From contig JBOGOC010000115.1 in the NCBI GenBank assembly GCA_050747525.1, positions 1 through 31,228 of the forward strand: DNA of 31,228 nt, in the 5' to 3' direction. The translations under genes and the position numbers were made by a program. Every line of letters starts with the position of its first letter. The first letter of the stretch is position 1. The notes beneath the pieces were generated by a model. It saw nothing but the letters and a program-made list of their open reading frames with translations, had not been told where the DNA came from and did not search any database. Positions 25,917 through 31,191 of this stretch are shown in pieces. The DNA comes from JBOGOC01 sp050747525. Lineage in GTDB: Bacteria; Acidobacteriota; Polarisedimenticolia; JACPZX01; DASXTC01.

Positions 25917-26762
25917 CTAGTGCTCGCATTTCCTACTATGCTCCAGGACATATTCATCGAGCTTTCCGCCTGCACGCACCAGCAGTACATCGTCTACTCG
26001 CTTCCGTCTATACTTCTCGTCCGCGGCAACCAACTTCTCATAAGCGTCGAGAGCGCCATTGATGCTCGCCACGTACATCTGCATCTTTGACTGCATCTCC
26101 GATGGCACGGTCATCGCGTACTTGGCCGCCCCGAACACACTGTGGTACGCGAGAATACCGCCGGTCTCATCCCCTCGGTCAGTCAGCGAAGTGGTCAAGC
26201 CCCAGCAGTAGGTGACGGGGACTTCCCAGAAATCATCCAGCCAAATGACGATTGATGCCCCCTGCGCCTTCGCGTCAGCGCGCAGCGGGTCTGCCTGGAG
26301 CGCCTCAATGGCTCCAATCATCTCCTGCCATTGCAGCGCCTTGCATCCGGCCACTCTCGTCCCCGTGTCCGCTGTGACAGCATACAGGTAGCCGTCGTGG
26401 TCCCAGACTAACGACACCAAGTAGGTTCGTCCTGCCTCCGCCTCGAAAGACAGCTCGCACGTGTATCTTGGTCCGGAGGTCGCAGGAGTGCCTTCAGAGC
26501 TCTCTGCAAGCTCGAGCCGCATCGTTCCAACACCAATGCGAAAAGTGCGTCGCACCCAGAACAAGTGGTCTAGCGGTCGACCTCCGTTCAATGTGCGTGG
26601 CCAAGCACGCTTCGCCCATGTTGTGTTCGCCTTCTCGAACGTGAGCGTCGCGTGCGGGTCGGATTCTCGTGGCTGCTTGTAGTAATGATGCGCGCAACCG
26701 GCAAAAGTGGAAAGCGCTAGAGCAACAATCAATGTACTTGTTCGCCCTGAGACGCTGCTCAT
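25917..26762 (-). CDS. Lipoprotein of unknown function
   Basis: 281 residues with a type II signal peptide (LIVALALSTFAGC, Cys23). The mature part has YTCELSFEAEAGRTYLVSLVWDHDGYLYAV, resembling the small beta domain often seen in cassette-encoded and environmental lipoproteins in which a peptide is 'extracted' near a Tyr-Leu motif. The remainder (helical C-terminus with KYRRKRVDDVLLV) is not recognised. Composition is clearly less GC-rich than the chromosome to the left. No attC is visible between it and the esterase-like gene; the decayed attC at 26926-27018 lies 163 bp upstream of the ATG. It could be a former cassette. Confidence 0.7.
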   Translation of the reverse strand: MSSVSGRTSTLIVALALSTFAGCAHHYYKQPRESDPHATLTFEKANTTWAKRAWPRTLNGGRPLDHLFWVRRTFRIGVGTMRLELAESSEGTPATSGPRYTCELSFEAEAGRTYLVSLVWDHDGYLYAVTADTGTRVAGCKALQWQEMIGAIEALQADPLRADAKAQGASIVIWLDDFWEVPVTYCWGLTTSLTDRGDETGGILAYHSVFGAAKYAMTVPSEMQSKMQMYVASINGALDAYEKLVAADEKYRRKRVDDVLLVRAGGKLDEYVLEHSRKCEH

Positions 26763-26925
26763 GAGAGGATGTCACGCTGCGCGTCAGGCGAGCGCCCGAT
26801 GTGTCGGTTCATCTGACCGGCCACAGCACCCACCTGACTCGTCCCCTGGGATGCGTAATTCTCCGTTCAGCGGGGGGCAGCATCGCAGCCGCGATCGCAT
26901 GCAGCTATTCCCCGCGCACTTGTCG

Positions 26926-27018
26926 CTCTAACGCTCACGATAACCCGCGGCGGGCGAAGGCCCAACGCGAGATCTGGGCGGGCGCCGTCCGCCCGCCGCC
27001 GGGTTCATGTAGTGAGCT
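26926..27018 (-). repeat. attC copy 1, decayed (downstream of the barstar gene)
   Basis: The 93-bp copy keeps the central GC stem (CCCGCGGCGGGCG ... CGCCCGCCGCCGGGTT). The plus-strand 3' end reads TTCATGTAGTGAGCT instead of TTCATGGTGTAGTTAGC, so the R'' core GTTAG is lost, and the other arm has CACGAT for CACCAT. It is probably no longer a recombination substrate. Confidence 0.75.
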
Positions 27019-27024
27019 GGCACA

Positions 27025-27540
27025 TCAAAGACCGCGGTCTTTCATCGACCATTCTCGGGGGTTCCATCCTACCGCCATCGCGCCAACCGGATCGAACGTG
27101 GCATGCGGATCGTTTGTCTGCACCAAAGCCACCAACCTACGGCCGTGTAGAAGGGCTCGCCTAGACTGGTGAGCAATGATGTCAAGAATCGCCCACGCCT
27201 CTCTGGGGAACAAGGCTGCGAACTTCTCGAAACCAACGAACACGAGGAGTGTCCCGCCTGTGGCTCCGATATCCATGTCCGACAGACAGTCGTTAAATGC
27301 GTCGAGGTTCCGACCGTAGTAGTCAGGGAACTGCAGCGCGGTCGCCACTTCATGGTGGAAGTCATCGAGCGTTGACCAACCGGAAGCGACAAAGCGAAAT
27401 GCCTTGTACCCCTGCTTGTTGAACCACCCGAGATCATCTTCGAGCTGCGACCGACTGTAATAAAGCGTAACCGGCTGGTCGCGAAGTAACCTGTAGTCCA
27501 GCCTACTCCACTCATCGGGGGTCGGTTCGAAGACCGTCAT
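27025..27540 (-). CDS. Barstar-family (barnase inhibitor-like) protein
   Basis: 171 residues from the ATG at 27540, which has AAGGAAG about 9 bases upstream. The second half holds a barstar fold: FPDYYGRNLDAFNDCLSD (71-88) aligns with barstar's PEYYGENLDALWDCL. Asp80 and Asp84 occupy the places of Asp35 and Asp39, which block the ribonuclease active site; the Trp between them is Asn. A ~50-residue N-terminal extension is typical of larger bacterial relatives. No barnase-type RNase is adjacent, so it is an orphan inhibitor cassette. The frame is open further to an ATG inside the attC at 27576, but the ribosome-binding site favours 27540. Confidence 0.85.
   Translation of the reverse strand: MTVFEPTPDEWSRLDYRLLRDQPVTLYYSRSQLEDDLGWFNKQGYKAFRFVASGWSTLDDFHHEVATALQFPDYYGRNLDAFNDCLSDMDIGATGGTLLVFVGFEKFAALFPREAWAILDIIAHQSRRALLHGRRLVALVQTNDPHATFDPVGAMAVGWNPREWSMKDRGL
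27027..27042. repeat. Perfect 16-bp palindrome at the 3' end of the barstar gene
   Basis: AAAGACCGCGGTCTTT is a perfect palindrome covering the last codons of the barstar gene, 9 bp before the decayed attC. It could fold as a small hairpin in the transcript or be a protein-binding site; it may simply be coincidence of codons for KDRGL. Confidence 0.35.
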
Positions 27541-27560
27541 GTCCGAATACTTCCTTGTCC

Positions 27561-27651
27561 AGCTAACGTTCACCATAACCCACGGCGGGCGAACTCCGCC
27601 GCGGGTCTCGGCGGGCGCCGTCCGCCCGCCGGGTTCAACGTGTAGTTAGGC
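27561..27651 (-). repeat. attC copy 2
   Basis: 91 bp. On the minus strand R'' is GCCTAAC (27651-27645) and R' is GTTAGCT (27567-27561). The stem has CACCAT on one side but AACGTG on the other, so the L-box pairing is weakened, while CAC/GTG and the GC core remain. The TAA of the gene at 27646-28158 lies inside R''. Confidence 0.85.
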
Positions 27652-28158
27652 GGGTTCGTTCGAGACATGGTCAACCTGAATTCTCTGAGGGTACCAGACC
27701 AGAGGAACCCCTGTGCCACACACGACGCCAGGACTATGCCTGAGGCCGGTCTGCCGCTCGATTACGCTCAATACCTCGGACAGACGCTGAGAACCGTGTG
27801 GCAGTCTGACCGTCTTCGCGAGCGCGGATGAATCGTAAGCCACGATGATTCCTCTCGCGCGCAGTTCCTGCTGAACCTGTTTAAGGGTGATCGTGCCCTG
27901 AGGCAAGCCCTCGATCTTCTGCGCCATGTAGATGAGTTGGAGCGGCTGGCTCACGGACATCAGCGCCATGGACAGGACAAGTGCAGCGCACGGAAAAAGC
28001 GGGAGCACTGAGCGCCTTCGCACACCGAAGGCGGCAGAGCCCAGAGCTACGATGACCAGCACCAACCAGAAGACCACGCTGTCTTGGAATGGCAGAGTAG
28101 TCGTCACGACTGCTCCCAGGAGAGCAGCAGCCAGCATGCCGAACCAAACCTTGACCAT
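27646..28158 (-). CDS. Cassette membrane protein with STN-like C-terminal region
   Basis: 170 residues. Three hydrophobic helices occupy about residues 4-80. A soluble tail follows: GTITLKQVQQELRARGIIVAYDSSALAKTVRLPHGSQRLSEVLSVIERQTGLRH. The layout resembles a secretin/TonB short N-terminal (STN) domain: an LxxVLxxL helix, a beta strand, a charged-glycine turn, then LsEVLxxxxxxTGL. STN domains usually sit at the N-terminus of secretins and transducers, so a tail on a three-helix anchor is unusual; the match is by eye. GGAG lies 5 bases before the ATG, partly supplied by the end of the attC. The stop codon lies in attC copy 2. Confidence 0.7.
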   Translation of the reverse strand: MVKVWFGMLAAALLGAVVTTTLPFQDSVVFWLVLVIVALGSAAFGVRRRSVLPLFPCAALVLSMALMSVSQPLQLIYMAQKIEGLPQGTITLKQVQQELRARGIIVAYDSSALAKTVRLPHGSQRLSEVLSVIERQTGLRHSPGVVCGTGVPLVWYPQRIQVDHVSNEPA

Positions 28159-28167
28159 ATCTACTCC

Positions 28168-28260
28168 GCCTAACGTTCACCATAACTCGCGGCGGGCGAA
28201 CGCCGTCGTTGGTGCGGTGGGCGCCGTCCGCCCGCCGCCGAGTTCATGGTGTAGTTAGGG
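28168..28260 (-). repeat. attC copy 3
   Basis: 93 bp. Minus-strand R'' core is CCCTAAC and R' is GTTAGGC. The inner stem reads AACTCG/CGAGTT where other copies have AACCCG/CGGGTT, a compensated pair change. The unpaired C (plus strand) between CGAGTT and ATGGTG is retained. Confidence 0.88.
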
Positions 28261-28806
28261 CGCACTGTCACCAGATCGCTCTGCGGCTGGCTTTCTAACT
28301 GCACCAAGTACCGACCGGAGCATGGACAAGTCACTGGCCAGGGTAGATCGCGCGGACAGCACGGGGTCATAGTGACCCGCAGTGATAAACCAGGCCGCCA
28401 GTTCAACACCAGCAGCCGACTGATGTTCGATATACATCGTTGGCATGCCATCGACTGTGGTTCTACATGCCTTCTCGTGACTCGGGAACGACTCCATCCC
28501 CCAATACCCATACATGAGCTCGAGCATGGCTTCACCCGACTTCCACGCTGCTCCACCGTGAATGTATATGCCGTCTCGGTCGAGTGGAGAAAAGGTTCGT
28601 GGAGCTGAAAGCACGATGCCATCGATCGGGTTCGTGATGACAACCCACTCAGATTGCGGTGGACGGTCCAGCGTCGGACACGCTGGGAGGCTTTTCAACT
28701 TGGACTCATCATCGCGCCCACCGGGCCTGTGAGTGCTGCCGGAGCAACCCAGTAGCGCCATGACGAGTGCAACCAACGCCACGATGATTCCTGTTCTTTG
28801 TCCCAT
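28255..28806 (-). CDS. Cassette-encoded lipoprotein, unknown function
   Basis: 183 residues from the ATG at 28806; upstream in-frame codons belong to the preceding attC. The signal peptide MGQRTGIIVALVALVMALLGC ends in a lipobox (ALLGC, Cys21), so the product is probably anchored in the envelope. The mature part has one compact domain (SEWVVITNPIDGIVLSAPRTFSP ... GMPTMYIEHQSAAGVELAAWF) that I do not recognise. AGAGAGA precedes the start and 14 bp separate it from the attC. The stop TAA is within R'' of attC copy 3. Confidence 0.75.
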   Translation of the reverse strand: MGQRTGIIVALVALVMALLGCSGSTHRPGGRDDESKLKSLPACPTLDRPPQSEWVVITNPIDGIVLSAPRTFSPLDRDGIYIHGGAAWKSGEAMLELMYGYWGMESFPSHEKACRTTVDGMPTMYIEHQSAAGVELAAWFITAGHYDPVLSARSTLASDLSMLRSVLGAVRKPAAERSGDSAP

Positions 28807-28817
28807 TCTCTCTGTCG

Positions 28818-28913
28818 CCCTAACGCCCACCATAACCCGCGGCGGGCGAATGCCCGACGTGGGCTGCAAGCGGGCGCCGTCCGCCCGCCGTCGGGTTCAT
28901 GGTGTAGTTAGCC
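28818..28913 (-). repeat. attC copy 4
   Basis: 96 bp. Minus-strand R'' is GGCTAAC and R' is GTTAGGG. CACCAT/ATGGTG and AACCCG/CGGGTT pairing is intact, with the extra base conserved. The spacer beside R' differs (GCCCACC rather than GTTCACC on the plus strand). The loop sequence is unique to this copy. Confidence 0.88.
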
Positions 28914-29406
28914 CGCTCTCCGGAAATTCTCTGCCCAACAGTCTACGGCCAACGTGAAGCACAGTATCACTGAAATTCTCGATGGTCGTGCCTGGATGGT
29001 GAAAAGGATTCTCGCCATTCTGGAGTGATTCATGATCACAGTCGAGGGTATAGAAGTCGAAGAGCAGCCTCGTCTCGTTGTCGAACGCGAATCGCTTACC
29101 AAGAGTGCGGCACAACTGCGGAGCGTCGAATTCACCGGAGGCCAAACGTTCAAACCCCCACCTCACGAAATCGCGGATAACCTCGGCCCGTGGCAGCTGG
29201 GCGACGCCGAGTTCCCGGAATGCCTCAGTCACTAGCGCCTCTATCTCATGTGAGTTGAATGGGGGCGAGAGAAGACAGAGCGCGGCGAGTGATGGAGTGA
29301 CTGGGCCAATCTCAGCCTGGCCGAGCGCCCACTGCACAGCATCTCCGAGTTCATGAGGACCCAGGAGCCGGCGATGTAAGTACTCTCGCGTCTTCACTTC
29401 CTTCAC
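28897..29406 (-). CDS. Cassette protein of unknown function
   Basis: About 169 residues, mixed alpha/beta, no signal peptide and no membrane segment. Segments such as RAEVIRDFVRWGFERLASGEF and RLLFDFYTLDCDHESLQNG give it the look of small cytoplasmic immunity-like cassette proteins; no family is recognised. There is no internal Met: starts available are GTG 29406, GTG 29397, or the ATG at 29427 inside the preceding attC, and none has a strong ribosome-binding site. It ends with LTTP encoded by the attC, the stop TGA lying in the L'' arm of copy 4 and including the extrahelical G. Confidence 0.7.
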   Translation of the reverse strand: MKEVKTREYLHRRLLGPHELGDAVQWALGQAEIGPVTPSLAALCLLSPPFNSHEIEALVTEAFRELGVAQLPRAEVIRDFVRWGFERLASGEFDAPQLCRTLGKRFAFDNETRLLFDFYTLDCDHESLQNGENPFHHPGTTIENFSDTVLHVGRRLLGREFPESGLTTP

Positions 29407-29411
29407 AGCCG

Positions 29412-29505
29412 GGCTAACGTTCACCATAACCCGCGGCGGGCGAACACCGCCGCGGGTCTCGGCGGGCGCCGTCCGCCCGCCGTCGGGTTCATGGTGTAGT
29501 TAGCC
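29412..29505 (-). repeat. attC copy 5
   Basis: 94 bp. Minus-strand R'' is GGCTAAC and R' is GTTAGCC. All stem pairs are intact. The loop (ACCGCCGCGGGTCTCGGCGGG) is nearly identical to that of copy 2. Confidence 0.9.
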
Positions 29506-29515
29506 CGCCCTCGAC

Positions 29516-29740
29516 TTACTTGGTGCTCTTCTTACGTTGCTTGACAGCTATCTCAGCAAGCGTGCGCAGCGCTCGATTCACTGAAGCGGCGTCAGGAAAC
29601 ACCTTTGCTACGTCGGGGTCGAGCAGAACAACGTTCGTGCCGCGGGCATAGCGCCGGGCATACTTGCCCCGGACGCCGCCACGGAAGTCGTACTCAGACC
29701 TCATGCCATTAGAACTGGATCGGGACCTAGTCTTCTTCAT
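29516..29740 (-). CDS. Antitoxin partner of BrnT-type toxin
   Basis: 74 residues from the ATG at 29740: basic N-terminus, then MRSEYDFRGGVRGKYARRYARG and VVLLDPDVAKVFPDAASVNRALRTLAEIA. This is the short antitoxin type commonly found after BrnT homologues, with a Phe-Pro-Asp-x2-x-Val-Asn-x-Ala-Leu helix; it is distinct in sequence from the classical BrnA. It overlaps the toxin gene by 14 bp, which fits coupled expression. It presumably neutralises the toxin by direct binding and represses the pair. The stop is 11 bp before attC copy 5. Confidence 0.8.
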   Translation of the reverse strand: MKKTRSRSSSNGMRSEYDFRGGVRGKYARRYARGTNVVLLDPDVAKVFPDAASVNRALRTLAEIAVKQRKKSTK

Positions 29741-30005
29741 AGGTTTCGCGTTCTCGGCTCGTGGCCAGTCTTGCGCTGATGATGCGGATATTATCGCCCC
29801 GTTCGGCGTGCGAGACAACCAGCAGCCTGCCGCAGGCGGAGAGGCCGACCAGGAGGAACCGATTCTCTGGGGCTGAGTGGTCAGGATCAGGCTGGGTGAT
29901 CGAGAGCGGGTCGGCGAAGGCAGTGGCAGCCTCGCTGAATGATACGTGATGCTTTCGGCGATTCGAGTTGTCCTTCCTCGGATCCCACTCGAAGTTCAGC
30001 GACAC
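29727..30005 (-). CDS. brnT: BrnT-family ribonuclease toxin
   Basis: 92 residues. The BrnT signature is present in order: FEWDPRKDNSNRRKHHVSF (5-23), EAATAFADPLSI, NRFLLVGLS, GRLLVVSHAERGDNIRIISARLAT and a terminal RERETYEED. BrnT is a RelE-like mRNA-cleaving toxin. Start is GTG at 30005 with GGGTGA just upstream; an ATG 4 bases earlier is out of frame. The toxin precedes the antitoxin, the usual BrnT order. Toxin-antitoxin cassettes are thought to stabilise large cassette arrays against loss. Confidence 0.88.
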   Translation of the reverse strand: MSLNFEWDPRKDNSNRRKHHVSFSEAATAFADPLSITQPDPDHSAPENRFLLVGLSACGRLLVVSHAERGDNIRIISARLATSRERETYEED

Positions 30006-30041
30006 TCATCACCCAGTCAGACTCTTACTTCTCTTGCAGCG

Positions 30042-30135
30042 GGCTAACGTTCACCATAACCCGCGGCGGGCGAACGCCGCCGTTGGTGCCGGCGGGCGCC
30101 GTCCGCCCGCCGCCGGGTTCATGGTGTAGTTAGAC
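30042..30135 (-). repeat. attC copy 6 (reference copy)
   Basis: 94 bp. Minus-strand R'' is GTCTAAC (30135-30129), a perfect RYYYAAC, and R' is GTTAGCC (30048-30042). CACCAT pairs with ATGGTG and AACCC with GGGTT, leaving one unpaired base (plus-strand C at 30120) between the blocks. The inner stem CGGCGGGCG/CGCCCGCCG has a second single-base bulge. Confidence 0.92.
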
Positions 30136-30618
30136 GACACCCGACAACTTCGTGCATTCATCAAGGAGATCAGCATCGATCTTCGCGTGAAGGTGCTCTT
30201 GGCCGAAGGGTACGTCATCGTGAGAGTAGAATATGCCCACAAGTCGTTCGATTCCGAGGCCGTCACCAACGTATCTCTTGACGGGTACCTCACTCTCAAC
30301 CTGAGAGTACACCTCAAGGATACGCCTGCTTCCCTCACGTGGAGTGAGTGAGCCAGCGACAACCGACTCTGCATTCCGCCTGATCAAGAGTGCCGCGGCT
30401 TCCATTGTGCCAGGAAGACTCAGCTTCAGCTCTCGAAGTGCCTCTTCGAAGAGCGACTCATGGCGCCAGGGATCGTAAGGAAGCCCGTACTCACCAGCCA
30501 GCGCGGCCAACGAGGTGGACTCATAACCCTCCTCTAGAGCATCTGCACACACTTGCGGCAGCTGTTCTCCGGAGAGCAGCCCAATGGCCCGGGCCGCTAA
30601 CGAATCCAGAAACGCCAT
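30130..30618 (-). CDS. Cassette protein of unknown function
   Basis: 162 residues, acidic, largely helical in the first two thirds (LAARAIGLLSGEQLPQVCADALEEG ... EGSRRILEVYSQV), then RYVGDGLGIERLVGIFYSHDDVPFGQEHLHAKIDADLLDEC. No signal peptide, membrane segment or known motif. Like the product of 28897-29406 it ends with a bulky-aromatic plus acidic cluster (IFYSHDD versus FDFYTLDCDHE), which may reflect distant kinship. GAGTGAG directly precedes the ATG; the start lies 13 bp after the attC. The stop TAA is in R'' of attC copy 6. Confidence 0.7.
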   Translation of the reverse strand: MAFLDSLAARAIGLLSGEQLPQVCADALEEGYESTSLAALAGEYGLPYDPWRHESLFEEALRELKLSLPGTMEAAALLIRRNAESVVAGSLTPREGSRRILEVYSQVESEVPVKRYVGDGLGIERLVGIFYSHDDVPFGQEHLHAKIDADLLDECTKLSGVV

Positions 30619-30631
30619 CTCACTCTCAGTC

Positions 30632-30754
30632 GTCTAACGCTCAGCATAACTCGCGGCGGGCGGCTCACACTCCTCGACTTGCGCTATCGGCGGACCGCTG
30701 CCAGACGGCTGTAAGAAGCCGCCGCTCGCCGTCGGGTTCATGCTGTAGTTAGCC
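30632..30754 (-). repeat. attC copy 7, enlarged variant
   Basis: 123 bp, about 30 bp longer than the others because the middle is a different sequence. The outer stem is conserved: minus-strand R'' is GGCTAAC and R' is GTTAGAC. CAGCAT/ATGCTG replaces CACCAT/ATGGTG, a compensated change, and the unpaired base is kept. Confidence 0.85.
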
Positions 30755-31178
30755 GTCTTCGTTCCTTTAGACCCACCAGCTGCATGGCAAGTTGGCAACA
30801 CATCACTACGATCGGGACGCACAGCAGTAGCGTACCTAGAGAAAACCGCTCAACGGACTCGACCCACGCAATGTAGGCAGGTGTGACTTCAACGATCCCG
30901 ATTAGGAGGGCAGCTCCGATGAGGAGGCGCCACAGGCGACCCCTCAGCGCGGACCTATCGACCTGCTGGTATACCGCAAGCCACACCCCCGAGACGGCGC
31001 AGATCATGGCCACTCCGTGGAGGAACAACTGAAGGTGATCGAGTACACCCTGAAAGCCCACACTGAGCATGCCGAACAGATGCCCGAACAGGAATGGTAA
31101 CAGGAGCAGAGATATTGGAATCGCGCCAGCGACCACCTGGAGTAGAACAGCTAGCAGGCGTAGGAAGTTCTTCTTCAT
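30738..31178 (-). CDS. Cassette-encoded four-helix membrane protein
   Basis: 146 residues with about four hydrophobic segments (first near 8-33, then about 47-66, 85-105 and 112-135) and basic loops (MKKNF at the start, LKERRRLTTA at the end), as for an inner-membrane protein. No family recognised. GGAAAG abuts the ATG at 31178, which is 13 bp after the preceding attC. The last residues LTTA are encoded by attC copy 7 and the TGA lies in its L'' arm. Small membrane proteins are frequent among cassette products. Confidence 0.72.
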   Translation of the reverse strand: MKKNFLRLLAVLLQVVAGAIPISLLLLPFLFGHLFGMLSVGFQGVLDHLQLFLHGVAMICAVSGVWLAVYQQVDRSALRGRLWRLLIGAALLIGIVEVTPAYIAWVESVERFSLGTLLLCVPIVVMCCQLAMQLVGLKERRRLTTA

Positions 31179-31191
31179 CTTTCCAGAGTAC

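Noticed and set aside
24416..26062. 548-codon plus-strand open frame opposite the esterase-like gene
   Set aside because: No recognisable motif or ribosome-binding site, while the minus strand has a signal peptide, lipobox and family motifs.
27541..27576. N-terminal extension of the barstar protein starting MVNVSW inside the attC
   Set aside because: A good ribosome-binding site (AAGGAAG) precedes the internal ATG at 27540, and the extension is attC-derived.
28170..28643. Open frames ending in NYTMN-type tails across the cassettes (also 30051-30374)
   Set aside because: They are alternative-frame readings of real cassette genes running into the attC; useful only as evidence that one attC frame is open.
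29741..29818. Longer start for the BrnT-partner antitoxin
   Set aside because: The added 26 residues overlap toxin coding sequence in another frame; the ATG at 29740 gives the usual short length.
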